Numbered from the stretch's first letter, positions 17,463 through 24,846 are shown. The stretch is DNA of 64,000 bases from Crossiella cryophila (GCF_014204915.1 NZ_JACHMH010000001.1:8643501-8707500); one strand, 5' to 3'. A program made the numbers and translations. The notes: generated by a model from the sequence alone, not told the origin.

Positions 17463-20266
17463 CCCTGTTCAAGGAACACGACCTCGGCACCCCGGCCAAG
17501 CCGGGTGAGGCCACCGTGTCCATCGAGGTGGACGGCATGCCGGTGCGGGTGCCCGAGGGCACCTCGGTGATGCGCGCCGCCGCCGAGACCGGCATCGACA
17601 TCCCCAAGCTGTGCGCCACCGACTCACTGGAGGCATTCGGTTCCTGCCGGCTGTGCCTGGTCGAGATCGACGGCCGCCGCGGCACCCCGGCCTCCTGCAC
17701 CACCCCGGTCGCCGAGGGCATGAAGGTCAGCACCCAGTCGCCCAAACTGGAGAAGCTGCGCCAGGGCGTGATGGAGCTGTACATCTCCGACCACCCGCTG
17801 GACTGCCTGACCTGTTCGGCCAACGGCGACTGCGAACTGCAGGACATGTCCGGCGTGGTCGGCCTGCGCCAGGTGCGCTACGGCTACGAGGGCGAGAACC
17901 ACCTCGGGCTGCTCAAGGACGATTCCAACCCGTACTTCGACTTCACCCCTTCCAAGTGCATCGCCTGCTCCCGCTGTGTGCGGGCCTGCGGCGAGGTGCA
18001 GGGCACCTTCGCGCTGACCATCGAGGGCCGTGGCTTCGACTCCAAGGTCTCCGCGGGCGCGGGCGAGTTGTTCATGGACTCCGAATGCGTGTCCTGCGGC
18101 GCCTGCGTGCAGGCGTGCCCGACCGCGACGCTGCAGGAGAAGTCGGTCATCGAACTGGGCATGCCCACCCGCAGCGTGATCACCACCTGCGCGTACTGCG
18201 GGGTCGGCTGCTCGTTCAAGGCCGAACTGCGCGGCACCGAACTGGTGCGGATGGTGCCGTACAAGGACGGCGGCGCGAACGAGGGTCACTCCTGCGTCAA
18301 GGGGCGCTTCGCCTTCGGCTACGCCACCCACCCGGACCGGCAGATGAACCCGATGGTGCGGGACAGCATCGACGAGCCGTGGCGGGTGGTCGACTGGGAG
18401 ACCGCGATCACCACCGTGGCCGACCGGATGCGGGAGATCCAGGCCGTGCACGGGCCGGGCGCCATCGGCGGCATCACCTCCTCCCGGTGCACCAACGAGG
18501 AGGTCTACGCGGTCCAGAAGATGGTCCGCGCCGCCTTCGGCAACAACAACGTGGACACCTGCGCCAGGGTCTGCCACTCCCCCACCGGCTACGGGCTCAA
18601 GCAGACCTTCGGCACCAGCGCGGGCACCCAGGACTTCAAGTCGGTGGCGCAGGCCGATGTGATCGTGGTGATCGGGGCCAACCCGACCGACGGCCACCCG
18701 GTGTTCGCCTCCCGGATGAAGAGGCGGCTGCGCGAGGGCGCCAAGCTGGTGGTGATCGACCCGCGCCGGATCGACCTGGTCCGCTCACCACACGTCGAGG
18801 CACAGCACCACCTCCAGCTCAAGCCCGGCGCGAACGTGGCCGTGGTCAACGCGATGGCGCACGTGATCGTCACCGAGGGCCTGGTCGACCAGTCCTTTGT
18901 GGACGAACGCTGCGAGGGCTTCGACGAGTGGGCGAGTTTCATCGCCCGCCAGGAAAACAGCCCCGAGGCCAGCGAGGCGGTCAGCGGGGTGCCCGCGGCC
19001 GATCTCCGTGCGGCGGCCCGGTTGTACGCCACCGGCGGCAACGCGGCCATCTACTACGGCCTCGGCGTCACCGAGCACAGCCAGGGCTCCACCATGGTGA
19101 TGGGCATGGCGAACCTGGCCATGGCCACCGGCAACATCGGCCGCGACGGCGTTGGCGTGAACCCGTTGCGCGGGCAGAACAACGTGCAGGGCTCCTGCGA
19201 CATGGGCTCCTTCCCGCACGAACTGCCCGGCTACCGGCACGTCTCCGACGACGCCGTGCGCGAGGTGTTCGAAACCCTGTGGCAGCGGCCGATCCTGGCC
19301 GAACCGGGCCTGCGCATCCCCAACATGTTCGACGCCGCCATCGACGGCACCTTCCGCGCGCTGTTCGTGCACGGCGAGGACATCGCCCAGTCCGACCCCA
19401 ACACCAAGCACGTCTTCAGCGCGTTGCGGGCGATGGACCTGGTGGTGGTGCAGGACCTGTTCCTCAACGAGACCGCCAAGTTCGCGCACGTGTTCCTGCC
19501 CGGCACCTCCTTCCTGGAGAAGGACGGCACGTTCACCAACGCCGAACGCCGGATCAACCGGGTCCGCCCGGTGATGGCGCCCAAGACCGGCAAGCACGAA
19601 TGGCAGATCGTCGCCGAGATCGCCCAGGCCATGGGCTATCCGATGTCCTGGAACAACACCAGCGAGATCATGGACGAGATCGCCTCGGTCACCCCGACCT
19701 TCGCCGGGGTCTCCTTCGAGCGGCTGGACAAGCTGGGCAGCATCCAGTGGCCCTGCAACGACAACGCGCCCGAGGGCACGCCGATCATGCACGTGGACGG
19801 GTTCGTCCGCGGCAAGGGCCACTTCGTGCCGACCACCTTCGTGCCCACCGAGGAACGCAGCACCCGCAAGTTCCCGCTGATCCTCACCACCGGCCGGATC
19901 CTGAGCCAGTACAACGTGGGCGCGCAGACCCGGCGCACCAAGAACGTGGCCTGGCACCCGGAGGACCTCCTGGAAATCCACCCGCACGACGCCGAGGTGC
20001 GCGGCATCTCCGACGGCGATCTGGTGTCGCTGTCCAGCCGCGTCGGCGAGACCGAACTGCGCGCGGTGCTGTCCGACCGGATGCCGGTCGGGGTCGTCTA
20101 CACCACCTTCCACCACCCGGTCACCGGGGCGAACGTGGTCACCACGGAGAACTCCGACTGGGCGACCAACTGCCCCGAGTACAAGGTCACCGCGGTCCAG
20201 GTCGGACTGCGCCGCACGGTCGCCCCGTCCCAGGCCGCGGCACCGGCCGAAGCACTGGTGGAGTAA
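17459..20266 (+). CDS. fdsA: NAD-dependent formate dehydrogenase alpha subunit (Mo-bisPGD)
   Basis: Catalytic molybdopterin subunit of 935 aa. The N-terminus is a NuoG-like electron module: [2Fe-2S] cysteines 52, 63, 66 and 80; a His-Cys cluster (His112, Cys116, Cys119, Cys125); two ferredoxin clusters (Cys167-177 region and Cys210-220 region). A further cluster follows (Cys244, 247, 251, 279). The Mo ligand is Cys372 in ARVCHSPTGYG, followed by the conserved His373; selenocysteine is not used. The C-terminal molybdopterin-dinucleotide domain ends near 920. It oxidises formate, and CO2 reduction is possible in this family. Confidence 0.96.
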   Translation: MTLFKEHDLGTPAKPGEATVSIEVDGMPVRVPEGTSVMRAAAETGIDIPKLCATDSLEAFGSCRLCLVEIDGRRGTPASCTTPVAEGMKVSTQSPKLEKLRQGVMELYISDHPLDCLTCSANGDCELQDMSGVVGLRQVRYGYEGENHLGLLKDDSNPYFDFTPSKCIACSRCVRACGEVQGTFALTIEGRGFDSKVSAGAGELFMDSECVSCGACVQACPTATLQEKSVIELGMPTRSVITTCAYCGVGCSFKAELRGTELVRMVPYKDGGANEGHSCVKGRFAFGYATHPDRQMNPMVRDSIDEPWRVVDWETAITTVADRMREIQAVHGPGAIGGITSSRCTNEEVYAVQKMVRAAFGNNNVDTCARVCHSPTGYGLKQTFGTSAGTQDFKSVAQADVIVVIGANPTDGHPVFASRMKRRLREGAKLVVIDPRRIDLVRSPHVEAQHHLQLKPGANVAVVNAMAHVIVTEGLVDQSFVDERCEGFDEWASFIARQENSPEASEAVSGVPAADLRAAARLYATGGNAAIYYGLGVTEHSQGSTMVMGMANLAMATGNIGRDGVGVNPLRGQNNVQGSCDMGSFPHELPGYRHVSDDAVREVFETLWQRPILAEPGLRIPNMFDAAIDGTFRALFVHGEDIAQSDPNTKHVFSALRAMDLVVVQDLFLNETAKFAHVFLPGTSFLEKDGTFTNAERRINRVRPVMAPKTGKHEWQIVAEIAQAMGYPMSWNNTSEIMDEIASVTPTFAGVSFERLDKLGSIQWPCNDNAPEGTPIMHVDGFVRGKGHFVPTTFVPTEERSTRKFPLILTTGRILSQYNVGAQTRRTKNVAWHPEDLLEIHPHDAEVRGISDGDLVSLSSRVGETELRAVLSDRMPVGVVYTTFHHPVTGANVVTTENSDWATNCPEYKVTAVQVGLRRTVAPSQAAAPAEALVE

Positions 20267-20269
20267 CGC

Positions 20270-20488
20270 ATGTCGACCACGTCCCAGTCACCCCAGGTGC
20301 GGCTGATCAACGAGATCGCGCTGCAGTTCGAGGGCCAGCCGGTCACCAGGGCCGCGACCCAGATCGCCGAACACATCCGCGCCTTCTGGGACCCGCGCAT
20401 GCGCGCGAACCTGGACCAGCAGCTCCGCACCAACCCCGAGGCGCTGTCCCCACTGGCCCGCTCCGCGGCCAAGCTACTGCACGGCTGA
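20270..20488 (+). CDS. fdsD: Formate dehydrogenase delta subunit
   Basis: A 72-aa FdsD protein, starting 3 nt after fdsA. It carries the family features RLINEIALQFEG and IAEHIRAFWDPRMRANL. FdsD is a small accessory subunit needed for assembly or stability of the FdsGBA complex. The maturation gene fdsC/fdhD, often in such operons, is not here and must lie elsewhere if the enzyme is active. A strong hairpin terminator follows immediately. Confidence 0.93.
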   Translation: MSTTSQSPQVRLINEIALQFEGQPVTRAATQIAEHIRAFWDPRMRANLDQQLRTNPEALSPLARSAAKLLHG

Positions 20489-20495
20489 GCCCCCA

Positions 20496-20525
20496 CGCGC
20501 CCGTCCGGTTCGCCGGGCGGGCGCG
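20496..20525 (+). terminator. fds operon terminator hairpin
   Basis: A 13-bp stem (20496-20508 with 20513-20525, one G-U pair) closed by a TTCG tetraloop begins 7 nt after the fdsD stop. No U-tract follows, as is usual in high-GC actinomycetes. Confidence 0.8.
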
Positions 20526-20531
20526 ATGGGT

Positions 20532-20599
20532 TAGGCTGGCCGCGTGACCTGTCCTGTGTTCGCCGCCGTCGTTCGCTGACGCCGCTCCGTTCTCGGAGC
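20532..20599 (+). promoter_or_regulatory. Leaderless promoter and leader hairpin before the methyltransferase
   Basis: TAGGCT (20532-20537) sits 6 nt before GTG 20544, so transcription should start at the first codon of an 11-residue ORF. Five bases after that ORF's stop is a perfect hairpin, GCTCCG-TTCT-CGGAGC (20584-20599). The methyltransferase ATG follows at 20628. The layout resembles a translation-controlled attenuator or upstream-ORF switch. Confidence 0.45.
20544..20579 (+). CDS. 11-residue leaderless leader peptide (MTCPVFAAVVR)
   Basis: GTG-initiated ORF of 11 codons plus stop directly at a predicted transcription start. The peptide is MTCPVFAAVVR, with one Cys and a hydrophobic core. 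It stands 48 nt before the methyltransferase start and just ahead of a hairpin, the place of a regulatory leader peptide. The reading is by geometry only. Confidence 0.4.
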   Translation: MTCPVFAAVVR

Positions 20600-20627
20600 C
20601 CCTCAGTCGAACCAGCGGAACAGGACC

Positions 20628-21689
20628 ATGGACACGGGTTTCTTCAGCGACGGCCGGATCTGGCTGTCCACACGGGATCAACCGCGACCTCAGCACGTTC
20701 GCGAAGTAGACAATCGGATATCGGCCGCTGAGGCGCTGAGCCTGTGCCGGGACGGGATTTCCCCGCACTGGCAAGGAGATTGGGCCGGGCTGCGGCAGCT
20801 GTTGCGTGCGATGGATCGACGGATGCCCTGGCGCGGTGGGGATTTCGGGCGTTGGCGGCAGCATCAGGCGTGGCGCTCGGCAGTGCTCGGGCGGGTGCTG
20901 GTGACGCTGGATGGCGGGTTGACGCTGGCCGGGGCGCCGGAGGTGCGGGCGGCGTGCGCTCAGGTCTATGGGGAGATCGGCGGGGTGGCGTTGGTGTCGG
21001 CTCGCGAGTTGTTCGGGGTGCTGGGGGCGTACGAGTGGCGGCGGACGGGGGTTTTCGTGCCTGGGTTGGGCGCGCGTATCCATCCGCACTATGGGGTGTT
21101 CCCGCCTACCCGGCATGAGTATGTGGATCTGGTGGCGGAGGCTTCGGCTGGGTTGGCGGGTGGGCTGGCTTTTGATGTGGGGACTGGGACGGGGGTGTTG
21201 GCTGCGGTGCTGGCGGGGCGGGGGTTGCGGGTGGTGGCGACTGATGTTGATCCGCGGGCGGTGGAGTGTGCGCGGGACAACGTTGCGCGGCTTGGGTTGG
21301 GGGCGCGGGTTGAGGTGCGGGTGGCGGATCTTTTTCCGGCTGGGCGGGCGGATGTGGTGGTGTGCAATCCGCCTTGGCTGCCGGGGCGGGTTCGGGGTGG
21401 GTTGGATCGGGGGGTGTTTGATCCGGGTGGGCGGATGCTGGGGGCGTTTCTGGATCGGTTGGCTCGGCATTTGGTGCCGGGTGGGGAGGGGTGGTTGGTG
21501 ATGTCGGATTTGGCGGAGTTGTTGGGGTTGCGGGAGGTTGGGGCGTTGGGGGCGGCTGTGGAGGGGAGCGGGTTGCGGGTGGTGGGGAGTCGGGCTACTC
21601 GGGCTCGGCATCGGCGGGGTGGGGATGGTCCGTTGGGGGTGGCTCGGGCTGCCGAGGTGATCACGTTGTGGCGGTTGGCTGTTCGCTGA
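20628..21689 (+). CDS. Class I SAM-dependent methyltransferase (NPPW type)
   Basis: A 353-aa protein with a C-terminal Rossmann methyltransferase. Motif I is FDVGTGTGVLAAVLA, the acidic ribose-binding end is VVATDVDPRAVECARDN, and motif IV is VVCNPPWLPG. The NPPW tetrapeptide marks enzymes methylating planar amide or amine nitrogens, such as PrmC/HemK and RsmC/RlmG types. The N-terminal 150 residues are a separate domain with no recognised match. AGGA precedes the ATG. Likely target is rRNA or a protein glutamine (inference). From about 20900 the coding strand is unusually rich in G and T compared with the fds genes. Confidence 0.87.
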   Translation: MDTGFFSDGRIWLSTRDQPRPQHVREVDNRISAAEALSLCRDGISPHWQGDWAGLRQLLRAMDRRMPWRGGDFGRWRQHQAWRSAVLGRVLVTLDGGLTLAGAPEVRAACAQVYGEIGGVALVSARELFGVLGAYEWRRTGVFVPGLGARIHPHYGVFPPTRHEYVDLVAEASAGLAGGLAFDVGTGTGVLAAVLAGRGLRVVATDVDPRAVECARDNVARLGLGARVEVRVADLFPAGRADVVVCNPPWLPGRVRGGLDRGVFDPGGRMLGAFLDRLARHLVPGGEGWLVMSDLAELLGLREVGALGAAVEGSGLRVVGSRATRARHRRGGDGPLGVARAAEVITLWRLAVR

Positions 21690-21719
21690 CCACGCTCGGC
21701 GGGGTGGCTGTTGTGGGGC

Positions 21720-22000
21720 AAGAGCGAAGATCAAGAGCGTCCTCGCCGGACGGGCAGAAATCAAAGGATGGGGGGAGAAGATCAAAGGCACAGAGCAGTG
21801 CTCGTACGGTTCCCCATCCCCGTCAGCCCTCCGATACCAAACCACATCCCGGGCAAGCGGCCAGTCGCGTTTGTGTTGCGGTGGCGGCGGTTTGTGTTGC
21901 GGGCCGCTTGCCCGGGATGCGGTGTGTCCTCTCCAGGCTGACGGGGATGGGGAACCGCTCGGGAGGTGTTTGAAAAGCCACCCCGTCTGCTCGTGTTCGG
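21720..22000 (+). repeat. Structured dispersed element, copy 1 (long two-part hairpin)
   Basis: Homologous to 48711-48996. The copies share an entry segment (GATCAAGA, then CCTCGCCGGACGGGCAG and AAATCAAAGGATGGGGGG) and a GAGCAGTGCTC mini-palindrome. A perfect 22-bp stem follows (21807-21828 with 21936-21957), then a 16/16-nt internal loop, then a perfect 18-bp stem (21845-21862 with 21902-21919) closed by a 39-nt G/T-rich loop. After the hairpin come GTTTGAAAAGCCACCCCG and several CGGGC-NNN-GCCCG mini-hairpins (to about 22097). No coding frame is conserved between copies, so the element is non-coding. Confidence 0.8.
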
Positions 22001-22104
22001 GCTCCGCCCGGTCGCGGCGAGTCGGAACCGCCTAGCCGCATCGTTCCCGGGCTACGCCCGCCTGCCCCCAACGCTCCCCGCTCCGGGCTCCGCCCGCCCA
22101 CAAC

Positions 22105-22256
22105 GGCCAACGTGCCGTACAACAACGGCCAACACACCGTACGACAACGGCCAACACGCCGGTGGGGTGAACCCCTCGTCGGTGTGTTGGCCGTTGTGGA
22201 CGGTGTGTTGGCCGGAATGGACGGTGTGTTGGCCGTTATGGGACACCGTTTTGGCC
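22105..22256 (+). repeat. GGCCAAC array A: 3 forward and 4 inverted 21-22 bp units
   Basis: GGCCAAC occurs at 22105, 22127 and 22149 (period 22), then the inverse GTTGGCC at 22186, 22207 and 22228 (period 21), with a diverged copy at about 22250. Each unit is an AACGGCCAAC core with GTAC-containing flanks. The arms are separated by about 30 nt containing GGGGTGAACCCC, so the array can fold into one long imperfect hairpin. It lies between convergent genes. Confidence 0.85.
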
Positions 22257-22289
22257 GTTGTCGTACACCGAGTGCCGAGCGCCAATCCC

Positions 22290-22540
22290 GTTCCCAGCCA
22301 CGACACAGCCTCTGCCCCTGCCCCAGTCCCGATCTCGGTCCCGGTCTCGGTCCCGGTCCCGGTCTCGATCTCGGTCCCGTCCCGGTCTCGGCCCCAACGC
22401 CAGCGCCGATCCATTCCCCGGCCCAGGCCCAAGTCCCAGCCCCGACCCCAGTCTCGATCCCGTGCTAGGCCCCGACCCTGACCCAGCCCCGATCCCGCGC
22501 CGGGTGCCAGTCCCGACCCAGCCCGGCCCGGTCCACCCCA
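22290..22540. repeat. Low-complexity hexamer minisatellite
   Basis: About 200 bp made of variants of CGGTCC/CGGTCT/CGATCT followed by related CCCGA/CCCAG-rich sequence. Six-base periodicity is clearest at 22325-22400. Open frames here encode only Arg-Asp or Arg-Ser runs and are artefacts. It separates arrays A and B and is missing from the second cassette copy. Confidence 0.75.
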
Positions 22541-22548
22541 CCCCGCGT

Positions 22549-22760
22549 GTTGGCCGTTCTCGTACGTCACGTTGGCCGTTCTCGTACCGAGTGTTGGCCG
22601 TTCCGGGACACCGCCCGCAGGCAACCGGGCAACCACCGGCTCAACAGCCGGGCCAACCCGGCGTACAACAACGGCCAACCTGCCGTCCCACAACGGCCAA
22701 CACGCGCGGAGGGGTTCAACGCTCCCGGTGTGTTGGCCGTTGTTGTACGTCAGGTTGGCC
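22549..22760 (-). repeat. GGCCAAC array B: inverted and forward 22-bp units
   Basis: GTTGGCC at 22549, 22571 and 22593; GGCCAAC at 22651, 22673 and 22695; GTTGGCC at 22732 and 22754; the period within each group is exactly 22 bp. The loop between the last two groups (CGCGGAGGGGTTCAACG) is related to that of array C. The array ends 15 bp from the TAA stop of the tannase-family gene, so it forms that gene's 3' untranslated region. Confidence 0.85.
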
Positions 22761-22774
22761 GTTGTGGGGCGGGG

Positions 22775-24370
22775 TTAGCGGGTGCAGTGGTAGCTGGTGG
22801 CTTGGTTGGGGTCGCCCTTGCCGTCGTAGTGGGAGGTTTGGGGGTAGCGGCAGAGGTTGCGGGTGATGGGGGTGCCGGTGGGGGATTGGGTGGCGGCGGG
22901 GAGGGTTTCGGGGGCCTTGCCCTGTTCGACCCACTTGGTCAGGGCGCCTAGGGGGTCGACCGGGGCTGGGCCGGTGCCGCCGCCGCAGTGGTCTACGCCG
23001 GGGGCGAGGAAGACTCGGTAGAAGTCGTCGACGCGGGCTGCGCCGCCCATGCGGTGTTCGACCCGGTCTCGGTAGTCGGTGGTGCCCTGGGCGAAGATGA
23101 TGGGGTCGGTCCAGCCGTGCCAGGTGATCATTTTGCCGCCTGCTCGGCGGAAGGCGGACAGGTCGGGGTTGTCGGTGCCGATGAAGCGGTCGAGTTTGGC
23201 GGGGGACTTGGCCGCGATGCGGTTGAAGTCGCGGTAGGTCACCGTGTCCAGGGTGAAGTCGGGGTTCTCCTCGACGAAGTAGCGGACCCAGTTGTCGGCG
23301 ATGGGGTTGGGCACGCCGACGCGTTTGCCGCTGGGGCCGGGCTGGGTGTCGGCCACCACGCTGAACGGGGCGCTCTTGGGCAGGGCGGACCAGGATGGGT
23401 GGCCGGCCCAGATCTTGCGGACCACCTCGGCGGTTGCCCGGCTGATGGTGATCTCCTTGCCCTCGCACTGGATCTTCTGGCCGATCAGCGCGGCGGGGTC
23501 GTACCTACAGCGCAGCGGCTGTTCGAGGACGCCGTCGGCCACGCCGTCCAGGGTGTCGCAGGCCTTGATCGCGGCCTGCTGGAATGCCTCGAACTCGCAG
23601 TTGGTCGGCAGCACCTTCTCCTGCCGCATCACCACCTGCCCCCACAGGTCGGCGACCAGGAACCGGGGCATGCTGATCGCGGGCGCGGCGGCCAGGATGC
23701 CGTCGTAGTCACCCGGGTAGCGCTGGGCGTTCATCAGGCCCTGGCGGCCGCCGGTGGAGCAGCCGTTCCAGTAGGCGTAGCCGGCCGGGCGGCCGTAGTG
23801 CGCGGCGGTGACCGCCTTGCCGACCACGGCCATGTCGTGCAGGGACCGGGAGGAGAAGTTGGTCAGCAGCTCCTCGTTGACCTTGCCGTCCGGGCCGAGC
23901 GCCCAGGAGGCCGGGCTTAGGCCGTCGTCGCCGACCCCGCCGTTGGTGGTGGCCGCGGCGTAACCGTCCCGCAGTGCCATGGCCAGGCCGAAGTCGAAGT
24001 TGCCCATCGAGTAGCCACCGCCGCCGACACCCTGGAAGCGGCCGTTCCAGCCCGCGCGCGGCAGCCAGGCCGCCACGAGCACGTTGTCGTTCACCCCGGG
24101 GTGGGTGAGCGTCACCTTGATCTCGCACAGCGCCGGGTAGGCGATCGGCGGGAACCACGGACTCTCGATCACCCCGGCCGGTTTGGCCTGCGCGGTCACC
24201 GACAGCACTCGGGCGCCGGGCACGTTCGGGGCAGCGGGTGGGGCGCACTCCGCCGAGGTGGCGGCGGGCGCGGCGGAGGCGGGGACGGGGACGGTGGGCA
24301 GGAGCAGAGCGGTGAGCGCGAGCAGCGGCACGGCGAGACGCCGGAGCCGGTTGACCGGACTGGTGGACAT
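22775..24370 (-). CDS. Secreted tannase/feruloyl esterase family protein
   Basis: Extracellular ester hydrolase of 531 aa. Residues 1-34 form a signal peptide (basic start, LAVPLLALTALLLPTVPVP, then ASA-AP cleavage region). The family's linked-disulfide catalytic motif is present: Cys204-Ser205 in GCSTGGRQG, Asp in WHGWTDPII, and His-Cys in GVDHCGGG (CS-D-HC signature). EGPALA-like nucleophile surroundings and the N-terminal GVGGGGYSMG loop also fit. Members cleave gallate, ferulate or similar aromatic esters from plant material; the exact substrate is unknown. The stop is TAA, followed by array B. Confidence 0.92.
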   Translation of the reverse strand: MSTSPVNRLRRLAVPLLALTALLLPTVPVPASAAPAATSAECAPPAAPNVPGARVLSVTAQAKPAGVIESPWFPPIAYPALCEIKVTLTHPGVNDNVLVAAWLPRAGWNGRFQGVGGGGYSMGNFDFGLAMALRDGYAAATTNGGVGDDGLSPASWALGPDGKVNEELLTNFSSRSLHDMAVVGKAVTAAHYGRPAGYAYWNGCSTGGRQGLMNAQRYPGDYDGILAAAPAISMPRFLVADLWGQVVMRQEKVLPTNCEFEAFQQAAIKACDTLDGVADGVLEQPLRCRYDPAALIGQKIQCEGKEITISRATAEVVRKIWAGHPSWSALPKSAPFSVVADTQPGPSGKRVGVPNPIADNWVRYFVEENPDFTLDTVTYRDFNRIAAKSPAKLDRFIGTDNPDLSAFRRAGGKMITWHGWTDPIIFAQGTTDYRDRVEHRMGGAARVDDFYRVFLAPGVDHCGGGTGPAPVDPLGALTKWVEQGKAPETLPAATQSPTGTPITRNLCRYPQTSHYDGKGDPNQATSYHCTR

Positions 24371-24465
24371 GGGCCGAACCTAGCGGCAGGCCCCGACAGC
24401 CACGACCGAGTTCCGGCCGGCGCCGCCGGACGGCCCGCAGGGCGCCGTCCGACGGCTCGGCTGGA

Positions 24466-24597
24466 TCAGGAATCGCAGTGGCCGCAAGCACCGGCCACCA
24501 CGGTCACCGGCTCAGCTGGCGAGTCGGCCGCGGTGGTGACCAGACCGGCCGCCAACACACCCGACAACGCCAGCGAAACTAGCAACACGCGCTTCAT
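24466..24597 (-). CDS. Small secreted Cys peptide 1 (43 aa)
   Basis: A 43-residue ORF from ATG 24597. The first 24 residues are a textbook signal peptide (MKRVLLVSLALSGVLAAGLV, then TTAAD), leaving a mature peptide of about 19 residues ending VTVVAGACGHCDS. GGAGAG lies upstream at workable spacing. It is 51 nt downstream of a second peptide of the same plan, both on the minus strand facing away from an ECF sigma gene. Function is unknown; a CxxC metal-binding or redox peptide is possible. Confidence 0.6.
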   Translation of the reverse strand: MKRVLLVSLALSGVLAAGLVTTAADSPAEPVTVVAGACGHCDS

Positions 24598-24648
24598 GAA
24601 AATCACTCTCCGAAACGTGAATCCGTTATTTACCGCGGAGTCCGCAAT

Positions 24649-24822
24649 TCAGCAGGCGCCGCACTCCGCCAGCACCGTCGCCCCACAGCCGCCCTCGCAG
24701 CCATCGGACGTCGAGCCACCGTCCACACTCATGCTCACCTGCGCACTCAGTGCCGAGGCAAGCCCCGAACCAAGCCCGCCCAGCGCGGCAAGAGCGACGA
24801 CGGCCATCATCAGTCGTTTCAT
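24649..24822 (-). CDS. Small secreted Cys-rich peptide 2 (57 aa)
   Basis: A 57-residue ORF from ATG 24822. It begins MKRLMMAVVALAALGGLGSG with a likely cleavage after ASA near residue 25. The mature part ends CEGGCGATVLAECGAC, four cysteines in the last 16 residues. It shares start (MKR), length of signal and Cys-rich end with the next peptide, so the two are probably paralogues in one transcript. The ribosome site AGGGG lies inside a palindrome (24831-24846) that could hide it by folding. Function unknown. Confidence 0.62.
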   Translation of the reverse strand: MKRLMMAVVALAALGGLGSGLASALSAQVSMSVDGGSTSDGCEGGCGATVLAECGAC

Positions 24823-24830
24823 GAATCAGC

Positions 24831-24846
24831 CCCTGATCAATCAGGG
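24831..24846 (-). promoter_or_regulatory. Palindrome CCCTGAT-CA-ATCAGGG over the peptide ribosome site
   Basis: A perfect 7-bp inverted repeat with a 2-bp centre, 8 nt before ATG 24822. It could be an operator or, in the mRNA, a hairpin that covers the Shine-Dalgarno sequence. Confidence 0.5.

Noticed and set aside
17611-20547. Long plus-strand frame overlapping fdsA in another phase
   Set aside because: Arg/Pro-rich shadow of a gene with complete cofactor motifs; no family content.
22236-22541. ORFs with Arg-Asp or Arg-Ser repeats
   Set aside because: Produced by the hexamer minisatellite; no start signals or non-repetitive sequence.
22105-22760. CRISPR array as explanation of the GGCCAAC repeats
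   Set aside because: Units are 22 bp with no unique spacers, occur in both orientations within one array, and no cas genes are nearby.
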